Of a stretch of 64,000 bases of DNA, positions 24,753 to 33,378 are shown piece by piece. A program made the position numbers and the translations under genes. Numbering within the stretch: the stretch's first letter is position 1; each line of letters starts with the position of its first letter. The notes beneath the pieces were generated by a model. That model saw nothing but the letters and a program-made list of their open reading frames with translations. It made no database searches and was not told the origin of the DNA. The stretch comes from Elusimicrobiota bacterium (GTDB taxonomy: Bacteria; Elusimicrobiota; Elusimicrobia; UBA1565), in the NCBI GenBank assembly GCA_016196755.1, contig JACPXC010000023.1:38461-102460 (forward strand), in the 5' to 3' direction.

Positions 24753-26093
24753 ACGAAGTTCATCGACCGGGTCCGCATCGACGCGCGGGGCGGGCGCGGC
24801 GGTAACGGCTGCCTCTCCTTCCTGCACGAGAAGTATCGCGAGTTCGGCGGCCCTAACGGGGGCGACGGCGGGCGCGGCGGCGCCGTATTCCTGGAGGCCG
24901 ACTCCAACCTTTCCACCCTGCTGGACGTCTCCTTCCGCCCCCGCCTCCACGCCCAGGAGGGGGAGAACGGCAAGTCCGGCATGAAGACCGGGAGCTCCGC
25001 CGCCGACATGGTCCTCAAGGTCCCCACCGGCACCGTCGTCCTGCGCGCCGGAGTCGTGGTGGCCGACCTGGCCAACCACGGCCAGCGCTTCCTCGCGGCG
25101 AAGGGCGGGCGCGGCGGGCGCGGCAACCAATCCTTCAAGACCCACGACAACACCGCGCCGCGCATCTACGAGAAGGGCGAGCCGGGCGAGCACGTCGAGC
25201 TCGACCTCGAGCTCAAGCTCATCGCCGACGTGGGCTTGGCGGGCTTTCCCAACGCCGGCAAGTCCACCCTGCTGGCGCGGCTCTCCAACGCCCGGCCCAA
25301 GGTGGCGGCCTACCCTTTCACGACCCTCTCGCCCCACCTGGGCATCGTCACCCATAAGAACCGCAGTTTCGTCCTGGCCGACGTGCCCGGCCTCATCGAG
25401 GGGGCGTCGGAGGGCAAGGGCTTGGGCGGCGACTTCCTGCGCCACGTGGAGCGGACCCGCGTCATCGTCCAGCTCGTGGACCCGGCGGGCTTCGGCAAGG
25501 CCGGCCCGGTCGACGGGATCAAGGTCATCGAGGATGAGCTCAAGGCCTACAGCCGCCTTTTGGCCGGCAAGCCGCGGCTGTTGGTCCTCAACAAGGCCGA
25601 CCTGCCCGAAGCCGCCGAGGTGCTCAAGCGCATCCAGGCCCGCTACCGCTCGCGCCGGGTGTTCCTGATCTCGGGCGCCACCGGCGAGGGGCTGGGCGAG
25701 CTCCTCGACGCCGTCATCGAGGAACTCTCCCGCCAGCCGCGCGAGCCCTTCCTGTTCGTCCCCGAAGACGAAAGGTCGCACAAAGTCCTCAAGGGCTTCT
25801 TGGTCGCCGTCGAGGCGGAGGGCGTGTACCGGGTCTCCGGGCGCTTCGTCGAGCGCGTGGCGTCCATGAGCGATGTCGGCCTCGACCAATCCTTGGACCG
25901 CATGCAGAAGTCCTTCAAGCGCCTCGGCGTCGACAAGGCTCTGCGCGTCGCCGGGGTCAAGGACGGGGACGTCGTGAAAGTGGCGGAGCTGGAGATGGTC
26001 TGGGGCGACGCCATGCCCGAGCGCCCGAAGGAAGGCCGCCGCCGCAAGCCGCGCAAGCGCACCTTCCCCCGAGCGGCACCGCCCCGGGCCTAG
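24753..26093 (+). CDS. obgE: GTPase Obg, apparently with an ACG start codon
   Basis: 446 residues if read from ACG 24753. The Gly-rich Obg fold is clear from the first codons: KFIDRVRIDARGGRGGNGCL, GGPNGGDGGRGG, GGRGGRGNQSF. The G domain follows with GFPNAGKSTLL (G1), DVPGLIEGA (G3), NKADL (G4) and SGATGEG (G5), and then an OCT-like C-terminal domain. The family normally begins MKFID; here the codon before AAG TTC is ACG and the one before that CCT, right after the rpmA stop. The next in-frame ATG (24981) would delete most of the Obg fold. So this is a non-canonical start, readthrough from rpmA, or a T-to-C error. Confidence 0.9.
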   Translation, partial: TKFIDRVRIDARGGRGGNGCLSFLHEKYREFGGPNGGDGGRGGAVFLEADSNLSTLLDVSFRPRLHAQEGENGKSGMKTGSSAADMVLKVPTGTVVLRAGVVVADLANHGQRFLAAKGGRGGRGNQSFKTHDNTAPRIYEKGEPGEHVELDLELKLIADVGLAGFPNAGKSTLLARLSNARPKVAAYPFTTLSPHLGIVTHKNRSFVLADVPGLIEGASEGKGLGGDFLRHVERTRVIVQLVDPAGFGKAGPVDGIKVIEDELKAYSRLLAGKPRLLVLNKADLPEAAEVLKRIQARYRSRRVFLISGATGEGLGELLDAVIEELSRQPREPFLFVPEDERSHKVLKGFLVAVEAEGVYRVSGRFVERVASMSDVGLDQSLDRMQKSFKRLGVDKALRVAGVKDGDVVKVAELEMVWGDAMPERPKEGRRRKPRKRTFPRAAPPRA

Positions 26094-26153
26094 CGCCGAC
26101 ATGACCGAGCATTGCGCAGGAAATGGTCGACCTCAGATTCGTAGGGATCGACC

Positions 26154-26945
26154 ATGACACCACGATGGAACGACCGTTTCCCGTCCCGCCTCGGCTTCGC
26201 CGACGCGGCCGCCCGTCGCCGCGTGCGCGCGCTCTACCGGATGGCCTTGGAGGCGGAGGGCGCCGCCATGGCCGGCGAAGGCAAGCGCCTTGACGCCTGG
26301 CGCCGGTGGCTGGCGGCCGGAGGCGCCGGGGAGGCGCCGGAGCGCACGCCCGCCGAGGCGCTAGAGGCCCTGCGCGGCGCCGACCTCGACGCTCGGCCCT
26401 TGGAGGCTATCGCCGCGGCCTGGCACGAGGACGCTTTGCGGCGGGGGGTGGAGACCTTGGACCAGCTCGAGCGCCACGCCCGCGGGACCAGCGGCGCCGT
26501 GGGCCGGCTGGCCCTGCGCTTGGCCGGGATCGGCGACGCGAAGACCCTCGAGCTGGCCGAGGCGCTCTGGACGGCGACCGCTTTGACCGCCCTCATCCGA
26601 GACACCAGGTCCTTCGTCGCGGCCGGCCGGGTCTATCTGCCCGCCGAGCTCCTGGCCGAGCACGGCTACGGCGAGGCCGACCTGCGCATGGGTGTGGTCA
26701 ACGACCGCTTCCGGGCGGTGATGAAGGAGGTCTGGAAGCGCGTGCGCGGTCTCTACGAGGAGAGCCGTCCCCTGCCGCGCCGTCTGACCTGGCCGGTCTC
26801 CGCCGAGGTGCGCTACGGCTGGTCCACCGGCGCGGCGCTCTTGGCGCGCATCAGCCAAGGCGGCTTCGACGTGCTCCACGCCCGGCCCGCGCTTTCGCGC
26901 TGGGAGCCGCCGCGTCTGGCGGTGATGGCGCTCCTGCCTCTATGA
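26154..26945 (+). CDS. Divergent squalene/phytoene-synthase-like protein (HpnC-like), Asp-rich motifs degenerate
   Basis: 263 residues. The helical trans-isoprenyl diphosphate synthase pattern is visible: HEDALRRGVETLDQLERHARGTSGAVGRLAL corresponds to the substrate-pocket helix. RDTRSFVAAGRVYLPAELLAEHGY takes the place of the second Asp motif (usually QxxxDxxED.. RVYLP). The first DDxxDE motif is not recognisable (EGAAMAGEGKRLDAW). In hopanoid and C30-carotenoid pathways HpnC pairs with HpnD, and the next gene is HpnD-like. Loss of the Asp motifs suggests a regulatory subunit or altered chemistry. The start codon lies inside an 8-bp inverted repeat (26123-26155). It overlaps the next gene by 4 bases. 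Confidence 0.7.
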   Translation: MTPRWNDRFPSRLGFADAAARRRVRALYRMALEAEGAAMAGEGKRLDAWRRWLAAGGAGEAPERTPAEALEALRGADLDARPLEAIAAAWHEDALRRGVETLDQLERHARGTSGAVGRLALRLAGIGDAKTLELAEALWTATALTALIRDTRSFVAAGRVYLPAELLAEHGYGEADLRMGVVNDRFRAVMKEVWKRVRGLYEESRPLPRRLTWPVSAEVRYGWSTGAALLARISQGGFDVLHARPALSRWEPPRLAVMALLPL

Positions 26946-27787
26946 CCGCCCCGGCCGCGCCCCCGCAATCCGGCTCGAGCTTCTCGCTGGGCTTCCTCTT
27001 CCTCTCCAAGGAGCGCCGCGCGGGGCTCGAGGCGGTCTACGAATTCTGCCGCGTGGTCGACGACATCCTCGATGACGGCGCGCGCACCAAGGACGCGGCC
27101 GCGGCGGAGCTGGACTTCTGGCGCGAGGAGGTCGAAAGGCTCTACGCCGGCCGGCCCACGCACGAGCTGGCCCGGCGCCTGGCCCCGCACGTGGAGCGGT
27201 TCGCCCTGCCGCGGGAAGGGTTCGAAGAACTCGTCAACGGCGTGGCGATGGACTTGGACAAGACCCGCTACGAGACCCAGGCCGAGCTCGACAAATACCT
27301 CTTCGGGGTGGCCGGGACGGTGGGGCTCCTTTGCGTCGAGCTCTTCGGCCACCGCCACACCCCGCCCGAGGCCCTGCGCGACTACGCGGTGACGATGGGC
27401 AATGCCTTTCAGCTCACCAACATCATGCGCGACGTGGGCGTCGACCTCGAGAAGGGCCGCCTGTACCTGCCGCTGGAGGACCTGCGCGCGGCGGGCTGCG
27501 ACGAGGGAACGCTCCTGCGCCGCGAGCATACCCCGGCCTTCGCCGAGGCGATGCGCCGGGTCTACGGCCGCGCCAAGGACGCCTATCGGCGCGCCGGAAC
27601 CCTGCTCGACGTCCGCGACCGTCCGGCCCAGCTCCCGGGGGCCGTTATGGCCGCCGTCTATGAGGATGTGCTTGAGGAACTGCGCCGGCGCGACTTCAGG
27701 GTCCTCTTCGAGAAGGTCTCCACCCCCAAGTCCCGTCGCCTCGTGCTGGCCGCCAAAGCCTGGGCGAAGGCCTATGGGATTTATTAG
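26942..27787 (+). CDS. Squalene/phytoene synthase (HpnD-like)
   Basis: 281 residues from ATG 26942. It condenses two prenyl diphosphates head to head through a cyclopropyl intermediate. Motifs: SFSLGFLFLSKERR (flap region), CRVVDDILDD at about 38-47 (first Asp-rich motif), GTVGLLCVELFG, NAFQLTNIMRDVGVDLEKGR with the second Asp motif, and LYLPLEDL. Family length is normal. It is coupled to the HpnC-like partner by ATGA, and dcd follows nine bases later. No squalene cyclase or desaturase is in the window, so hopanoid versus carotenoid cannot be decided. Confidence 0.9.
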   Translation: MTAPAAPPQSGSSFSLGFLFLSKERRAGLEAVYEFCRVVDDILDDGARTKDAAAAELDFWREEVERLYAGRPTHELARRLAPHVERFALPREGFEELVNGVAMDLDKTRYETQAELDKYLFGVAGTVGLLCVELFGHRHTPPEALRDYAVTMGNAFQLTNIMRDVGVDLEKGRLYLPLEDLRAAGCDEGTLLRREHTPAFAEAMRRVYGRAKDAYRRAGTLLDVRDRPAQLPGAVMAAVYEDVLEELRRRDFRVLFEKVSTPKSRRLVLAAKAWAKAYGIY

Positions 27788-27796
27788 AATCGCTCC

Positions 27797-28366
27797 ATGA
27801 TTAAGCCCGACGCCTGGATCCGCGAGCGAAGCCTCAAGGACCGCATGATCGAGCCCTTCGTCGACCGGCTCGAGGCCAAGGGCTTGGTCTCCTACGGCCT
27901 CTCCTCCTACGGCTACGACATCCGCGTGGCCGACGAGTACAAGATTTTCACCAACGCCCTGGCCGGCCTGGTCGACCCCAAGAACTTCGACCCCCGCTCC
28001 TTCGTCGACTTCAAAGGCGACTTCTGCATCGTGCCGCCGAACTCGTTCGCGCTGGCCTGCTCGGTCGAGTACTTCCGCATCCCGCGCAACGTCCTGGCGG
28101 TCTGCCTCGGCAAGAGCACCTACGCGCGCTGCGGCATCATCGTCAACGTGACGCCGCTGGAGCCGGGCTGGGAGGGGATCCTGACCCTCGAGATCTCCAA
28201 CACCACGCCCCTGCCGGCCAAGATCTACTCCAACGAGGGCATCGCCCAGCTCCTTTTCTTCCAGTCCGACCAGGCCTGCGAAGTCAGCTACGCCGACCGG
28301 AAGGGCAAGTACCTCAACCAGGCCGGGGTCGTGCTCCCGCGGATCCTCAACGGAGCCGCCGTCTAG
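27797..28366 (+). CDS. dcd: dCTP deaminase
   Basis: 189 residues. It deaminates dCTP to dUTP, or if bifunctional also yields dUMP. Motifs: [64 protein letters not shown] (Ser-Arg and Glu catalytic region), GIAQLLFF and the C-terminal [16 protein letters not shown] that closes over the nucleotide. With nrdJ 4 kb away it serves dTTP synthesis. It lies nine bases after the HpnD-like gene. Confidence 0.96.
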   Translation: MIKPDAWIRERSLKDRMIEPFVDRLEAKGLVSYGLSSYGYDIRVADEYKIFTNALAGLVDPKNFDPRSFVDFKGDFCIVPPNSFALACSVEYFRIPRNVLAVCLGKSTYARCGIIVNVTPLEPGWEGILTLEISNTTPLPAKIYSNEGIAQLLFFQSDQACEVSYADRKGKYLNQAGVVLPRILNGAAV

Positions 28367-28392
28367 GCCTCCATTCTCAGACGGAGAAGCCC

Positions 28393-28422
28393 TTGCGGGG
28401 GCCCCTCCGAACTTGATAGGAT
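28393..28422 (+). promoter_or_regulatory. Probable promoter of rplM-rpsI
   Basis: TTGCGG (28393-28398), an 18-bp spacer and TAGGAT (28417-28422), nine bases before the rplM ATG. Confidence 0.5.
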
Positions 28423-28431
28423 AGGTAAATC

Positions 28432-28869
28432 ATGTCTCAGAAAACGACGCTCATCGACTTAAACACGGTCCAGCAGCAGCGCCGCTGGGTCGTCATCGAC
28501 GCAAAGGACGCCGTGCTCGGCCGCCTGGCTTCCAAAGCCGCGGGCCTCCTGCGCGGCAAACACAAGGTTTGCTTCGCCCCCTCGCTGGACTGCGGTGACT
28601 TCGTCGTCGTGACGAACGCCAAGCAGGTGCGGGTGACGGGCGAGAAGGCCGAGTCGAAGTTCTACTTCAGCCACTCCGGCTACGCCGGCGGCGCGAAGAC
28701 GACCTCTTACAAGCTCCAGATGGAGCGCGACCCCCGCAGGGTCATCGAACTCGCGGTCAAGCGTATGCTGCCCGACAACGCCCTGCGCCGCCGCCAGCTC
28801 AGCCGGCTCCGGGTCTACCCCGGCGCCGACCATCCGCACGCCGCTCAGAAGGTGGAGGCCTCCAAGTGA
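28432..28869 (+). CDS. rplM: 50S ribosomal protein L13
   Basis: 145 residues: RRWVVIDAKDAVLGRLASKA, AAGLLRGKHKVCFAPSLDCGD, then KFYFSHSGYAGGAKTTSYK and AVKRMLPDNALRRRQLSRLR, all L13 hallmarks. It is an early assembly protein of the large subunit. It shares the universal L13-S9 operon and overlaps rpsI by 4 bases (GTGA). Confidence 0.97.
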   Translation: MSQKTTLIDLNTVQQQRRWVVIDAKDAVLGRLASKAAGLLRGKHKVCFAPSLDCGDFVVVTNAKQVRVTGEKAESKFYFSHSGYAGGAKTTSYKLQMERDPRRVIELAVKRMLPDNALRRRQLSRLRVYPGADHPHAAQKVEASK

Positions 28870-29267
28870 CCGAGAACAACGTCCTTTTCGCGACCGGTCG
28901 CCGCAAGACCTCCATCGCCCAGGTCCGCTTGACCCCCGGCGGCGAGGGCAAGATCACCGTCAACGCCAAGACCGCCGAGGTGTTCTTCGGCGGCCATGGC
29001 CGGCACAAGGAGATGGCGTTCCTCCCGCTGGCCAGGGTCGAGGCCGCCAAGGGCTTCGACGTCAACGTCAAGGTCACCGGCGGCGGGATCACCGGCCAGG
29101 CCGGGGCGATCCGCCACGGCGTGGCGCGCGCCCTCGCCAAGCTCGAGCTCGACATCAAGAAGAACATGCGCAAGGAAGGCTTCCTGACCCGCGACGCCCG
29201 CATGGTCGAGCGCAAGAAGCCCGGCCGTCCCAAGGCGCGCAAGCGGTTCCAGTACTCGAAGCGCTGA
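28866..29267 (+). CDS. rpsI: 30S ribosomal protein S9
   Basis: 133 residues from GTG 28866. S9 motifs: FATGRRKTSIAQVRLTPG, GGGITGQAGAIRHGVARAL, GFLTRDARMVERKKPGR and the C-terminal KKPGRPKARKRFQYSKR, whose last Lys-Arg reaches the P-site tRNA. Confidence 0.97.
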   Translation: MTENNVLFATGRRKTSIAQVRLTPGGEGKITVNAKTAEVFFGGHGRHKEMAFLPLARVEAAKGFDVNVKVTGGGITGQAGAIRHGVARALAKLELDIKKNMRKEGFLTRDARMVERKKPGRPKARKRFQYSKR

Positions 29268-29275
29268 GCCGTCCC

Positions 29276-29563
29276 TTGGTCCGGAAGGTCAAGGTTCGCG
29301 GATTGGCCCGCCTCGCGGCGGGCCTTTTCGCCGTCTGGGGGGCTTTCGCGGCCCCCAAGGGCCTCTACGACCTCGTCGCGGGCGAGCCCGAGGCCAACCT
29401 CTACTCGCCCGCCCCCTGGCAGTTCGTCACCCGCGAGCAATGGCTGCGCTACGCGGGCTTCGAGCTGCTCTACGGGGCGGTCTGCCTCGCCCTGGCGGTC
29501 TATCTGTACCGCTACGCCCGGTTCCTGCCCGAGTGGGTGTCCCGGGAAGAACCCGCGCCTTGA
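29276..29563 (+). CDS. Small two-TM membrane protein, unknown function
   Basis: 95 residues from TTG 29276. There are two hydrophobic segments (LARLAAGLFAVWGAFAAPKG and GFELLYGAVCLALAVYLYRY) around a periplasmic-like loop, with a short acidic tail. The TTG start is eight bases after rpsI, and the stop overlaps the next ATG by one base, so the gene sits in a chain S9-this-DUF72-asnB. It belongs to no family I recognise. Confidence 0.6.
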   Translation: MVRKVKVRGLARLAAGLFAVWGAFAAPKGLYDLVAGEPEANLYSPAPWQFVTREQWLRYAGFELLYGAVCLALAVYLYRYARFLPEWVSREEPAP

Positions 29564-30264
29564 TGGCGGGGCTCCAGGTCGGCTGCCGCGGCTTCCCCGT
29601 GGCCAGGGACCGCTACTTCCGTGAGCTGGGGGCCGTGGAGGTCTCGGACACGCGGAGCCGCCTGCCTCGCCTCGAGACTGCGCGGCGCTGGCGCGCGGAG
29701 GCGCCCGATGGCTTCGTCTTCTCTCTGGTCGCCCCGGCGGCCATCACGCACACCTCGGAGGGCTCGCCGCGCGCCGCCGACGCCACCGGGCACTTCCGCG
29801 ACGCGCCGCCGGTGCGCCGGGCCTGGGAGGCTTTCGAGGCCGTCATCGACGCCGTCCAGCCGCGCTTCGTCGTGTTCGAGACCCCTCCGTCGTTCTACAA
29901 CCACGCGAACTACATCAAGGACATGTACGCCTTCTTTCGCGCGGCCCGGCGGGGAACCGCGACCTTCGTTTGGGCGCGCCACGGCGGCGGCTGGGAGGCG
30001 CGGGTCCTGGCCAAGGTGGCCAAGGACCTGGGGCTCCTGCTGGCCTCGGACCCGCTCAACGGCGCCGAGCCCGAAGGGCGCATGCGCTACCTGCGCGTCG
30101 CCGGGCGGGTGGTCGACAAGCGGATCGTCCGCCAGACGGCTTTCAGCGACCCGGAGCTTAAGACCATCCTCCACGCCGGCGGCAGCGGCCCGTCGGTGGC
30201 CTTCCTCGGGAACTCCGACTGCTGGCGCGACGCCAAGCGCCTGCGCGCCATGGGAGCGGCCTGA
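29563..30264 (+). CDS. DUF72 (YecE-like) protein
   Basis: 233 residues. It begins with LQVGCRGFP, the DUF72 opening strand, followed by VEVSDTRSRLPRLETARRWRAEAPDGFVFSL, PRFVVFETPPSF and a TIM-barrel-like end (VAGRVVDKRIV). DUF72 proteins are TIM barrels of unknown biochemical role. It is coupled to flanking genes by one-base overlaps (TGATG) on both sides. Confidence 0.82.
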   Translation: MAGLQVGCRGFPVARDRYFRELGAVEVSDTRSRLPRLETARRWRAEAPDGFVFSLVAPAAITHTSEGSPRAADATGHFRDAPPVRRAWEAFEAVIDAVQPRFVVFETPPSFYNHANYIKDMYAFFRAARRGTATFVWARHGGGWEARVLAKVAKDLGLLLASDPLNGAEPEGRMRYLRVAGRVVDKRIVRQTAFSDPELKTILHAGGSGPSVAFLGNSDCWRDAKRLRAMGAA

Positions 30265-32120
30265 TGTGCGGCATCGTCGGCCAGGTGCGCCTCGACGGGC
30301 AGGCGGCCGACGCCGTCGCTGTCGAGCGCGCCCGCGAGCGGCTGGCCCACCGGGGGCCCGACGACGCCGGCGCGTGGGCGGAGGGCCCCGCGGCGTTCGG
30401 CTTCCGCCGTCTGGCCATCCTCGACCTTGAGAACGGGCATCAGCCGATGCACGGCGCCGACGGGCGCTACACCATCGTCTTCAACGGCGAGATCTACAAC
30501 CACCCGGCGCTGAAGGCGGAGTTGGACTCGCGCGGCGACCGCGCGCGGACCCGGGCCGACACCGAGACCATCCTGCGCCTATTCGCCCGGGACGGCTCGG
30601 AGTCGCTGTCTCGCCTGGAGGGGATGTTCGGCCTGGCCGTCTGGGACGCCAAGAAGCATGAGCTGACCCTGGCCCGCGATCCCTTGGGGGTCAAGCCGCT
30701 CTACTATCACTTCGACGGGACCCGGCTCTCCTTCGCCTCGGAACTGCGCGCTTTGACGGCGCTCCTTCCGCGCGTGGAGCTCGACCCGGCCGGGGTCATG
30801 GACTACCTGTCCTACGGCTTCGTCCACGCCCCGCGCACCGTCTTGGCCGCCGCCCTCAAGCTCCCGCCCGGCCACCGCCTCGTCCTCAACGCCCACGGCC
30901 TGCGCGTCGAGGCGTTCTGGGAGATCCCGCGCCGCCCGCCGTGGGAAGCTCACCACCACCATGCCGGGACCGACCCCAGCTTGCCCGAGGCCGAGGCTGA
31001 GGTCGAGACCCGCCTCATCGGCGCCGTGCGCGGCCAGCTCTTGAGCGACGTGCCGGTGGGGGCGTTCCTCTCCGGCGGGCTCGACTCCTCCCTCATCACG
31101 GCTTTGATGGCCCGCGCCGCGGGCAAGGTGAAGACCTTCAGCATCGGCTTCTCGGGCGCCCGGGCGGGCCTAGACGAGTCGATGCACGCGCGCACCGCGG
31201 CGCGCTACCTCGGCACCGATCACCACGAGCTCATCCTGCCGGCCGACGTGCTTTCCCGGCTCGAGGACCTCTCCGCCGCGCTCGACGAGCCTATCGCCGA
31301 CTCCGCGATCCTGCCCACCCTGCTCCTGGCGCGCTTCGCGCGCAAGGAGGTCAAGGTGGTCCTGACCGGCGAGGGCGCCGACGAGCTCTTCGCCGGCTAC
31401 GGCCGCTACAAGGCCGCCTACCTCTCCGAGCAGGTCTCCCGGCTGCCGGGGTGGGGCCGCGGCCTGGCCGCCGCCGTCGCCCGCCGGCTCGGGAAAGGCC
31501 CGCTCTTCCACGCCCTGCCCCACGAGGACCTGGCCGCCTGGGCGCGGGCCAACGCACACACCACGCCCGAGCAGGCCGACCCGCTGTTGACCGCCGAATT
31601 CAAGCGCCGCGCCGGGCGCGGCGACGCTTTCGAGTGGCTCAAGGATTGGGAGGGACCTCACTCGCTGAGCGCCGCGCAGTCCTTCGACCTGCGCACCGTC
31701 CTCGGCGACTGTCTTCTGATGAAGGCCGACAAGGCCACGATGTGCGCGGGTCTGGAGGCGCGGGTCCCCTTCCTCGACCGGCGCCTGGTCGAGTACGCCC
31801 TGCACCTGCCCGCCTCGGCCAAGATCCGCCGCCTCAAGGGCAAGTTCATCCTGCGCCGCATCGCCGCCAAGTACCTGCCCAAGCCTCTGGTCTGGCGCCG
31901 CAAGCACGGGTTCATCGTGCCGTGGGAAGAATGGGTGCGCGCGCCCAAGAACCCCGCCTTGGACGCCCTGCTGACCGACGAGGCCCTAAAGCCCTGGGGC
32001 GTCTTCGACCCGGTCCACCTGCGGGCTTTGAGGGCGAACCTCCAGGCCGGCACGCCCGGCGCCGACCCCGGCATCATGTTCCGGGCGGCCGTCCTCAGCC
32101 TCTGGTGTCAGTCCGTCTGA
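30264..32120 (+). CDS. asnB: Glutamine-dependent asparagine synthetase (AsnB type)
   Basis: 618 residues. The N-terminal glutaminase domain starts with Cys2 (MCGIVGQV), the nucleophile after Met removal, then RLAHRGPDDAG, FGFRRLAILD and VFNGEIYNH. The synthetase domain starts near residue 250: GAFLSGGLDSSLITAL is the ATP pyrophosphatase loop, with YLGTDHHEL, GEGADELFAGYGRY and DCLLMKADKATMCAGLEARVPFLD. Homologues make asparagine or amidate glycan or peptide substrates. This length and motif set fit the general AsnB family used in exosortase and polysaccharide settings as well. No partner here decides between them. Confidence 0.9.
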   Translation: MCGIVGQVRLDGQAADAVAVERARERLAHRGPDDAGAWAEGPAAFGFRRLAILDLENGHQPMHGADGRYTIVFNGEIYNHPALKAELDSRGDRARTRADTETILRLFARDGSESLSRLEGMFGLAVWDAKKHELTLARDPLGVKPLYYHFDGTRLSFASELRALTALLPRVELDPAGVMDYLSYGFVHAPRTVLAAALKLPPGHRLVLNAHGLRVEAFWEIPRRPPWEAHHHHAGTDPSLPEAEAEVETRLIGAVRGQLLSDVPVGAFLSGGLDSSLITALMARAAGKVKTFSIGFSGARAGLDESMHARTAARYLGTDHHELILPADVLSRLEDLSAALDEPIADSAILPTLLLARFARKEVKVVLTGEGADELFAGYGRYKAAYLSEQVSRLPGWGRGLAAAVARRLGKGPLFHALPHEDLAAWARANAHTTPEQADPLLTAEFKRRAGRGDAFEWLKDWEGPHSLSAAQSFDLRTVLGDCLLMKADKATMCAGLEARVPFLDRRLVEYALHLPASAKIRRLKGKFILRRIAAKYLPKPLVWRRKHGFIVPWEEWVRAPKNPALDALLTDEALKPWGVFDPVHLRALRANLQAGTPGADPGIMFRAAVLSLWCQSV

Positions 32121-32150
32121 CCTGAAAAGTTCTTCCCGCCCGTAGACGTA

Positions 32151-32156
32151 TATAAT
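32151..32156 (+). promoter_or_regulatory. -10 box of the coiled-coil/pit genes
   Basis: A perfect TATAAT at 32151-32156, ten bases before ATG 32167. No good -35 hexamer is present at 16-18 bp. Confidence 0.5.
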
Positions 32157-32166
32157 TGGATGGACC

Positions 32167-33378
32167 ATGAGCGAGCCGATGTCGACCGATAGGCTGCTGC
32201 GGCACTACGAGCAGGGGGAGCGCGCGGCGCTCGAGACCCTGGCGCGGCGGCTAGACGACACCGAGGCGCGCCTGCTCGAGCAGGCCGCGTCGGCTCCCGA
32301 GCGCCTGCGCGGCCGGCTCGAGGAGCTGGCCGCGCGGCTCCACGCCGCCAAGGCGGAGACCGACAAGCGCGCCGACTCCTTCCGCGAGGAGCTGCTCTCG
32401 GTGGAGCCCTCCCCCGACGCCTTCCGGGCGCGTCTGGTCATGCTCGAGATGGAGCATGCCAGCCGCCTGCGCCTGGCCGAAGAGGGCCTGCGCCTCCTGG
32501 GCGGTGAGCTCGAGGAGGCCCTGCTCTCCGCGCGCGCGCGCGTGAAGGGGTTCTGCGACGAGGCCCGGGCCGGCCTCCAGTCCCAAGTCGCCCCGGAGCG
32601 CCTGCGCCTCGTCGAGGCCCTGGCCGAGACCTCCCGGCGCCTGGCGGCCGATGAGGAGGAGCTCCGGCGCCTGCGCGAGGAGGCGCCCCGGGCCGCCGCG
32701 GCGGCGGCCGAGCGCGTCCAACACCTTGAGCGTGAGCTCGGCGCTCTCAAAGCCCACGGGGCCGAGGAAGCCCATGCCCGGCGCGCCTTGGAAGCGGCCC
32801 TGTCGGCCGCGAAGCTCCAAGGCGAGAAGACCCTCCGCGACGCCCAGGAGCGCGACGATCACGCCGCGGCGGAGTGGGCCGCGGAGCGCGACGACCTGCG
32901 CCGCCGGCTCTTCGCGGCCGAGCGCGCGGCCGACATGTCCAATCAGGAGCAGGCCCAGGCGCTCCGACGCGAGCTGGAGAAGCGCGGCGGCGCTGCCGAA
33001 GACCTCAAGCGCCGCCTTTCCGACGCCGAGGCCCAGACCCAGGACGCCAAGGCCGCGCTCGACGCCGCGCGCTCCGACCTCAAGTCGATGGCCGAGACCG
33101 CTCGCTCCCTGGCGGCCCGTGTTAAAGGCCTCGAGGATGAGCGGCGTCACGCGAAGCCCTCGGAGGGCCCCGAGGGCCTGGCCGCCAAGACCCGCGAGAA
33201 CGTCCTTCTGCGCTCCCAGCTCGAGGCCGCCGAGCGCGAGTGGCAGGAGACCTTGGCTCGTCAGGACGCGGCGCGGATGCAGGAGATCTTCAAGCTGCGG
33301 GCCGAGGTGCAGAAGCTGCGCTGGCAGCTCGTCGATTTGACGGGGAAGAAGGGACCGGGGACGGCGGGCCCGTCTTGA
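32167..33378 (+). CDS. Long coiled-coil protein
   Basis: 403 residues that are almost entirely heptad-repeat helix: EERLRGRLEELAARL-type segments, RRLAADEEELRRLREEAPR, ALRRELEKRGGAAEDLKRRL. Glu, Arg, Ala and Leu dominate. There is no membrane segment and no signal peptide, so it is a cytoplasmic rod. It overlaps the TTG start of the phosphate permease, so it may be co-transcribed with it. Any functional link is unknown. Confidence 0.65.
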   Translation: MSEPMSTDRLLRHYEQGERAALETLARRLDDTEARLLEQAASAPERLRGRLEELAARLHAAKAETDKRADSFREELLSVEPSPDAFRARLVMLEMEHASRLRLAEEGLRLLGGELEEALLSARARVKGFCDEARAGLQSQVAPERLRLVEALAETSRRLAADEEELRRLREEAPRAAAAAAERVQHLERELGALKAHGAEEAHARRALEAALSAAKLQGEKTLRDAQERDDHAAAEWAAERDDLRRRLFAAERAADMSNQEQAQALRRELEKRGGAAEDLKRRLSDAEAQTQDAKAALDAARSDLKSMAETARSLAARVKGLEDERRHAKPSEGPEGLAAKTRENVLLRSQLEAAEREWQETLARQDAARMQEIFKLRAEVQKLRWQLVDLTGKKGPGTAGPS

